Assembly (NCBI GenBank): GCA_964558325.1
Contig: CAZLCX010000067.1
Location: forward strand, 1 to 8,471
From: Halonatronomonas sp964558325
Lineage (GTDB): Bacteria > Bacillota > Halanaerobiia > Halanaerobiales > Halarsenatibacteraceae
Length of the DNA stretch: 8,471 nt
Direction of reading: 5' to 3'
The notes below the pieces were generated by a model, which was not told the origin of the DNA, ran no database searches, and saw nothing but the letters and a program-made list of their open reading frames with translations. A program made the position numbers and the translations under genes. Positions 5,661-8,471 of this stretch are shown piece by piece (position 1 is the first letter of the stretch; each line of letters begins with the position of its first letter).

Positions 5661-7394
5661 TTATTTAGCAAGTTGATGTTGATATAACTTATAATACAAT
5701 CCTTCCTGATCAATCAACTGCTGATGGGTGCCCTGTTCAATAATATTGCCTTCTTCTAAAACAACAATTTTATCAGAATTAATAACTGTGCTCAATCTAT
5801 GGGCAATAATAAAAGTAGTTCTATTCTCTTTCAAACGGTCTAAAGCCTCCTGGACCAGCCTTTCAGAAGCGGTATCAAGAGAAGAAGTTGCCTCATCAAA
5901 AATAAGTATAGAAGGATTCTTTAAAAGAGCTCTAGCTATGGCAATTCGCTGCTTCTGGCCGCCAGAAAGACCAATTCCCCTCTCTCCAAGGTAGGTATCG
6001 TATCCCTCTGGAAACTCTATAATAAATTCATGGGAATTACTGGCTTTAGCTGCGGCAATTATCTCACTTTCTGAAGCATCAAGGTCACCATATTTAATAT
6101 TATCTCTAATAGTTCCAGAAAAAAGTATCGTCTCCTGGGGTACAACACCTATATGTTCTCTTAAAAAGTCAACATCCAAATCTCTAATATCATGGCCATC
6201 AACTAAAACTTCACCCTGAATAGGATCATAAAATCTAGGTATCATATCAACTAAAGTCGATTTACCGGCTCCGCTGGGTCCCACCAGAGCAACCGATTCA
6301 CCTGGTTCTGCAATTAAATTTATATCATTTAGGACAGTCTCTTCATCATATGCAAAATAAAGATTATTAAATTCAACCCTACCATTAATCTTATCCAGCT
6401 TGATATGATTCTTTTTAGTAATTATTTCTACATCATAATCAAGGGTTTCAAAAATTCTTTCAGCTGCAGCCATTGCTGACTGGATAGTAGAATTAACTTT
6501 TGTAACAGATTGTAATGGGCTGCCAATCGTTATAATCATTGTAAAAAAGGCAATCAACTCGGCAGGGCCCATTGTTCCGTGCATAACTTCCCTTCCTCCA
6601 AACCAGAGGACTGCTGTAAAACCTAAGGCCGAAGAAAACTCAACTAACGGACTTAAAGCCGCCTTATATTGAGAATTCTTAACTGTAGCCCTAAAATTAG
6701 CCTGATTTTCTTCCTGAAATCTTTCGTATTCATAATCTTCTCGTCCAAAGGATTTAACAACTCTTATAGCCGATAGAGTCTCCTGGATAATATCAGAAAC
6801 ATCAGCAATCTTAATTTGAACCTCTTTACTTTTATTTCTAATTTTTCTATTAAATTTAACAACTATATAGGCAACTAAAGGCATAACTACCATTAGAAAA
6901 AGAGTTAATCTATAATTTAAGTAAAATAAATATATAAATCCTCCAATAACAGTTAGGGAATTATAGACAAGATTAACAGAACTATCAACAATAGCCCCTT
7001 CAAGAACCTTAACATCATTAGTAAGTCTTGAAAGTATTTCACCAGTCTTACTCTTATTATAAAAACTTAAAGGAAGTTTCTGTAGATGATTATAAAGGTC
7101 ATTTCTAATATCCCTCATAATTTTATGGGAAACATACTTACTCAAATATTTCTGGGCATAATAAACAACATCTTTTGCTAAATAAAGAATAATCATACCC
7201 AGCGAAATCATAGAAAGAATAAAAATACCGCCATCATCTGCCGATATATCTGCAATAATCGTCTCAAGTAACTCCTGAAAAACCCTAACAAAAAACACAG
7301 TTAAAGCAGCATGAATCACCATACTAATTATTGCATAGATAAATCTCTTTTTATATGGAATTAAATAGCTGTAAAGCCGTTTTAAAACATTCAT
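5661..7394 (-). CDS. ABC exporter half-transporter (MsbA/BmrA/LmrA-like, ABCB type)
   Basis: This 577-residue protein has a fused six-helix type-1 exporter membrane domain (about residues 15-310) and an ATPase domain (about 335-577), and is expected to act as a homodimer. ATPase motifs are complete: A-loop Tyr349, Walker A GPSGAGKST (372-380), Q-loop Gln420, signature LSGGQ (476-480), Walker B SILIFDE (495-501), D-loop SSLD (504-507) and H-loop His532. The coupling-helix segment LSFYNKSKTGEILSRLTNDV (109-128) is typical of lipid A/multidrug exporters. The length matches MsbA or BmrA. The substrate (lipid, drug or peptide) cannot be read from sequence. No peptidase domain is present. AAGGTGG (7407-7401) lies six bases before the ATG. 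It has its own promoter and terminator, so it is probably monocistronic, although readthrough from yitT is possible. Confidence 0.93.
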   Translation of the reverse strand: MNVLKRLYSYLIPYKKRFIYAIISMVIHAALTVFFVRVFQELLETIIADISADDGGIFILSMISLGMIILYLAKDVVYYAQKYLSKYVSHKIMRDIRNDLYNHLQKLPLSFYNKSKTGEILSRLTNDVKVLEGAIVDSSVNLVYNSLTVIGGFIYLFYLNYRLTLFLMVVMPLVAYIVVKFNRKIRNKSKEVQIKIADVSDIIQETLSAIRVVKSFGREDYEYERFQEENQANFRATVKNSQYKAALSPLVEFSSALGFTAVLWFGGREVMHGTMGPAELIAFFTMIITIGSPLQSVTKVNSTIQSAMAAAERIFETLDYDVEIITKKNHIKLDKINGRVEFNNLYFAYDEETVLNDINLIAEPGESVALVGPSGAGKSTLVDMIPRFYDPIQGEVLVDGHDIRDLDVDFLREHIGVVPQETILFSGTIRDNIKYGDLDASESEIIAAAKASNSHEFIIEFPEGYDTYLGERGIGLSGGQKQRIAIARALLKNPSILIFDEATSSLDTASERLVQEALDRLKENRTTFIIAHRLSTVINSDKIVVLEEGNIIEQGTHQQLIDQEGLYYKLYQHQLAK

Positions 7395-7428
7395 TCTAAC
7401 CCACCTTAATTATAAAACTTCACCGTTT

Positions 7429-7457
7429 ATTATACTACTTATTAAGGCTTAATACAA
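7429..7457 (-). promoter_or_regulatory. Promoter of the ABC exporter gene
   Basis: On the minus strand TTGTAT (7457-7452) and a perfect TATAAT (7434-7429) are separated by exactly 17 bases, in the 69-base gap between yitT and the exporter. The predicted leader is about 28 bases. No terminator is visible between yitT and this promoter. Confidence 0.6.
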
Positions 7458-7463
7458 ACTATA

Positions 7464-8306
7464 TTAATAACTAAATCCCTCTCCTAGAACCTCTTTAACA
7501 TGAGAAACCATCACAAAGGCATTTTCATCTACCTCAGCAATATAAGACTTAAGAGCAAAAAATTCCCGTTTATCCATAGCCGTTATTATCACATCTTTAG
7601 CTTCCCCGGTAAAAGCACCCTCAGCCTTGTAAATTGTAGCCCCTCGTTTAATATTCTGATTAATATAACTCTTAATCTTCTCAGATTTTGAAGTTATAAT
7701 AGTCAACTGTATTTTAAGATTAAATCCGGCAATAATATAATCAATAGTAAATGAATTAATCATAATTCCCAATAAAGCATAAAGTCCAAGCTCTATTCCA
7801 AAAGTAAATGCTGCCAGCAAAATAACAATAAAATCAGCAGCTAGCAAAGATTTTCCGATATCAATCTGATAAAAATTATTGATTATCTTTGCAATAATAT
7901 CAGTACCACCGGTAGAAGCATTGTTATGAAAGACAATAGCCATTCCAATGGCCCCCATTAAAATTCCATAAAATAAATTAAGAAAAATATTCTCAACCAG
8001 AGGTCCAGTAATAGGAAGAATTAGCTCCATCAGCCAGATAGTACCGGATAAAGTGAAACTGGCAAAAATAGTCCTGGCTCCAAACTCCCGCCCAATCAAT
8101 AAAAAAGCCAGCAGCAGCAAAATAACATTCATCACAGTCATTGTTAAACCAACAGGAATCTGGGGAAAGTGGCTATTTATAACAATCGCCAGCCCAGAAA
8201 TCCCTCCTACAGCCAGATTGGATGGAATTAGAAATATGGCCAGGCCAGCAGCAACTATGGCCGTCCCTAAAAATATAATTATATATTCTTTAACTGTTTT
8301 AGACAT
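7464..8306 (-). CDS. YitT/DUF2179 family membrane protein
   Basis: This 280-residue protein has an N-terminal membrane domain of five or six hydrophobic segments (about residues 8-200), followed by a cytoplasmic DUF2179 domain (about 220-277). Conserved family stretches include IPSNLAVGGISGLA (27-40), NNASTGGTDIIAKI (128-141), the GEGAFTGE-like AEGAFTGEA (228-236) and NAFVMVSHVKEVLGEGF (262-278). The length is normal. Members are common in Bacillota, often several per genome. No transport substrate or reaction is firmly assigned; the DUF2179 part resembles a small regulatory or ligand-sensing domain. The ATG is supported by GGGGG (8319-8315) eight bases upstream. A second, truncated copy of the C-terminal domain lies beyond the ABC exporter at 5265-5468. 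Confidence 0.92.
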   Translation of the reverse strand: MSKTVKEYIIIFLGTAIVAAGLAIFLIPSNLAVGGISGLAIVINSHFPQIPVGLTMTVMNVILLLLAFLLIGREFGARTIFASFTLSGTIWLMELILPITGPLVENIFLNLFYGILMGAIGMAIVFHNNASTGGTDIIAKIINNFYQIDIGKSLLAADFIVILLAAFTFGIELGLYALLGIMINSFTIDYIIAGFNLKIQLTIITSKSEKIKSYINQNIKRGATIYKAEGAFTGEAKDVIITAMDKREFFALKSYIAEVDENAFVMVSHVKEVLGEGFSY

Positions 8307-8471
8307 CTAAATTACCCCCACTCAATATTATTACATAAGCTTAGTGTAAAAGTTGATTTTGCTTAATTATTATATGAGCTTATTCCACTTGCTGAATAAA
8401 TTCTAACATTGTAAATAGGGCTTTGCAACTATACAATTATCCAAAAAATAAGTAAACCCCTGGGTCAAAAT
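8307..8471. other. Upstream region of yitT
   Basis: On the minus strand a perfect TATAAT lies at 8374-8369, with only a weak -35 candidate (TTCAGC, 8396-8391, 16-base spacer). An alternative -35, TTTACA, lies at 8350-8345, but no good -10 follows at proper spacing. An imperfect dyad, TTACA-N9-TGTAA (8331-8349), lies in the leader. At the far right edge the minus strand is open in one frame for 22 codons and in another for 29 codons with one stop; neither is identifiable. Confidence 0.4.

Noticed and set aside
5728..5994. Plus-strand open frame opposite the exporter's ATPase domain
   Set aside because: It is antisense to the Walker B and signature-motif region, whose conservation explains the lack of stops; it has no ribosome binding site or promoter.
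7500..8310. Two short plus-strand open frames opposite yitT (7500-7691 and 8053-8310)
   Set aside because: Both are antisense shadows of the well-conserved YitT coding sequence, with no translation signals.
1..8471. A new defence system, CRISPR array, tRNA/rRNA or prophage
   Set aside because: All intact genes except one small protein belong to known membrane, transport or metabolic families. No regularly spaced repeats, nuclease or toxin-antitoxin motifs, or structural RNA signatures were seen.

Overview
The window is AT-rich bacterial chromosome with strong GGAGG-type ribosome binding sites, short intergenic gaps and TTG.../TATAAT-like promoters. This fits a low-GC Bacillota (Firmicutes) genome. 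The overall protein flavour suggests an anaerobic clostridia-like lineage, perhaps Halanaerobiales, but that is inference with no marker gene to support it. Eight intact protein genes are present, plus one clear gene remnant. No RNA gene, CRISPR array, insertion sequence or phage gene is visible.

Layout. (1) 65-829, plus strand: a DUF1295 / steroid-5-alpha-reductase-like membrane protein. (2) 2976 down to 826, minus strand: a tight three-gene operon of an ElaA-type acetyltransferase, a MATE/ANKH-like multidrug-and-polysaccharide-superfamily transporter, and a small cupin. The first junction has a stop codon embedded in the next Shine-Dalgarno; the second has an 11-base gene overlap. The cupin and the DUF1295 gene converge tail to tail, with overlapping stop codons inside a 14-base palindrome. 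(3) 2977-3141: a divergent promoter region. (4) 3142-4832, plus strand: an MntP-type manganese efflux pump followed after 20 bases by a non-hydrolysing UDP-GlcNAc 2-epimerase (WecB/MnaA) with a GTG start. (5) 5141-4848, minus: a 97-residue protein that I do not recognise. (6) 5142-5660: a gene-poor gap holding a broken C-terminal fragment of a second YitT-family gene and a directional terminator hairpin. (7) 7394-5661, minus: a complete homodimer-type ABC exporter half-transporter. (8) 8306-7464, minus: an intact YitT/DUF2179 membrane protein. (9) 8307-8471: its upstream region.

How it fits together. Most products are membrane or envelope proteins: five membrane proteins, plus WecB supplying UDP-ManNAc for surface glycans. 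They do not form one recognisable pathway. I see no new defence system or biosynthetic cluster. The most informative oddities are the YitT C-terminal fragment, which lies in the same orientation as the intact YitT gene on the other side of the ABC exporter, and the compact elaA / ANKH-like / cupin operon. In the second case the transporter substrate and the cupin's role are unknown but may be connected.
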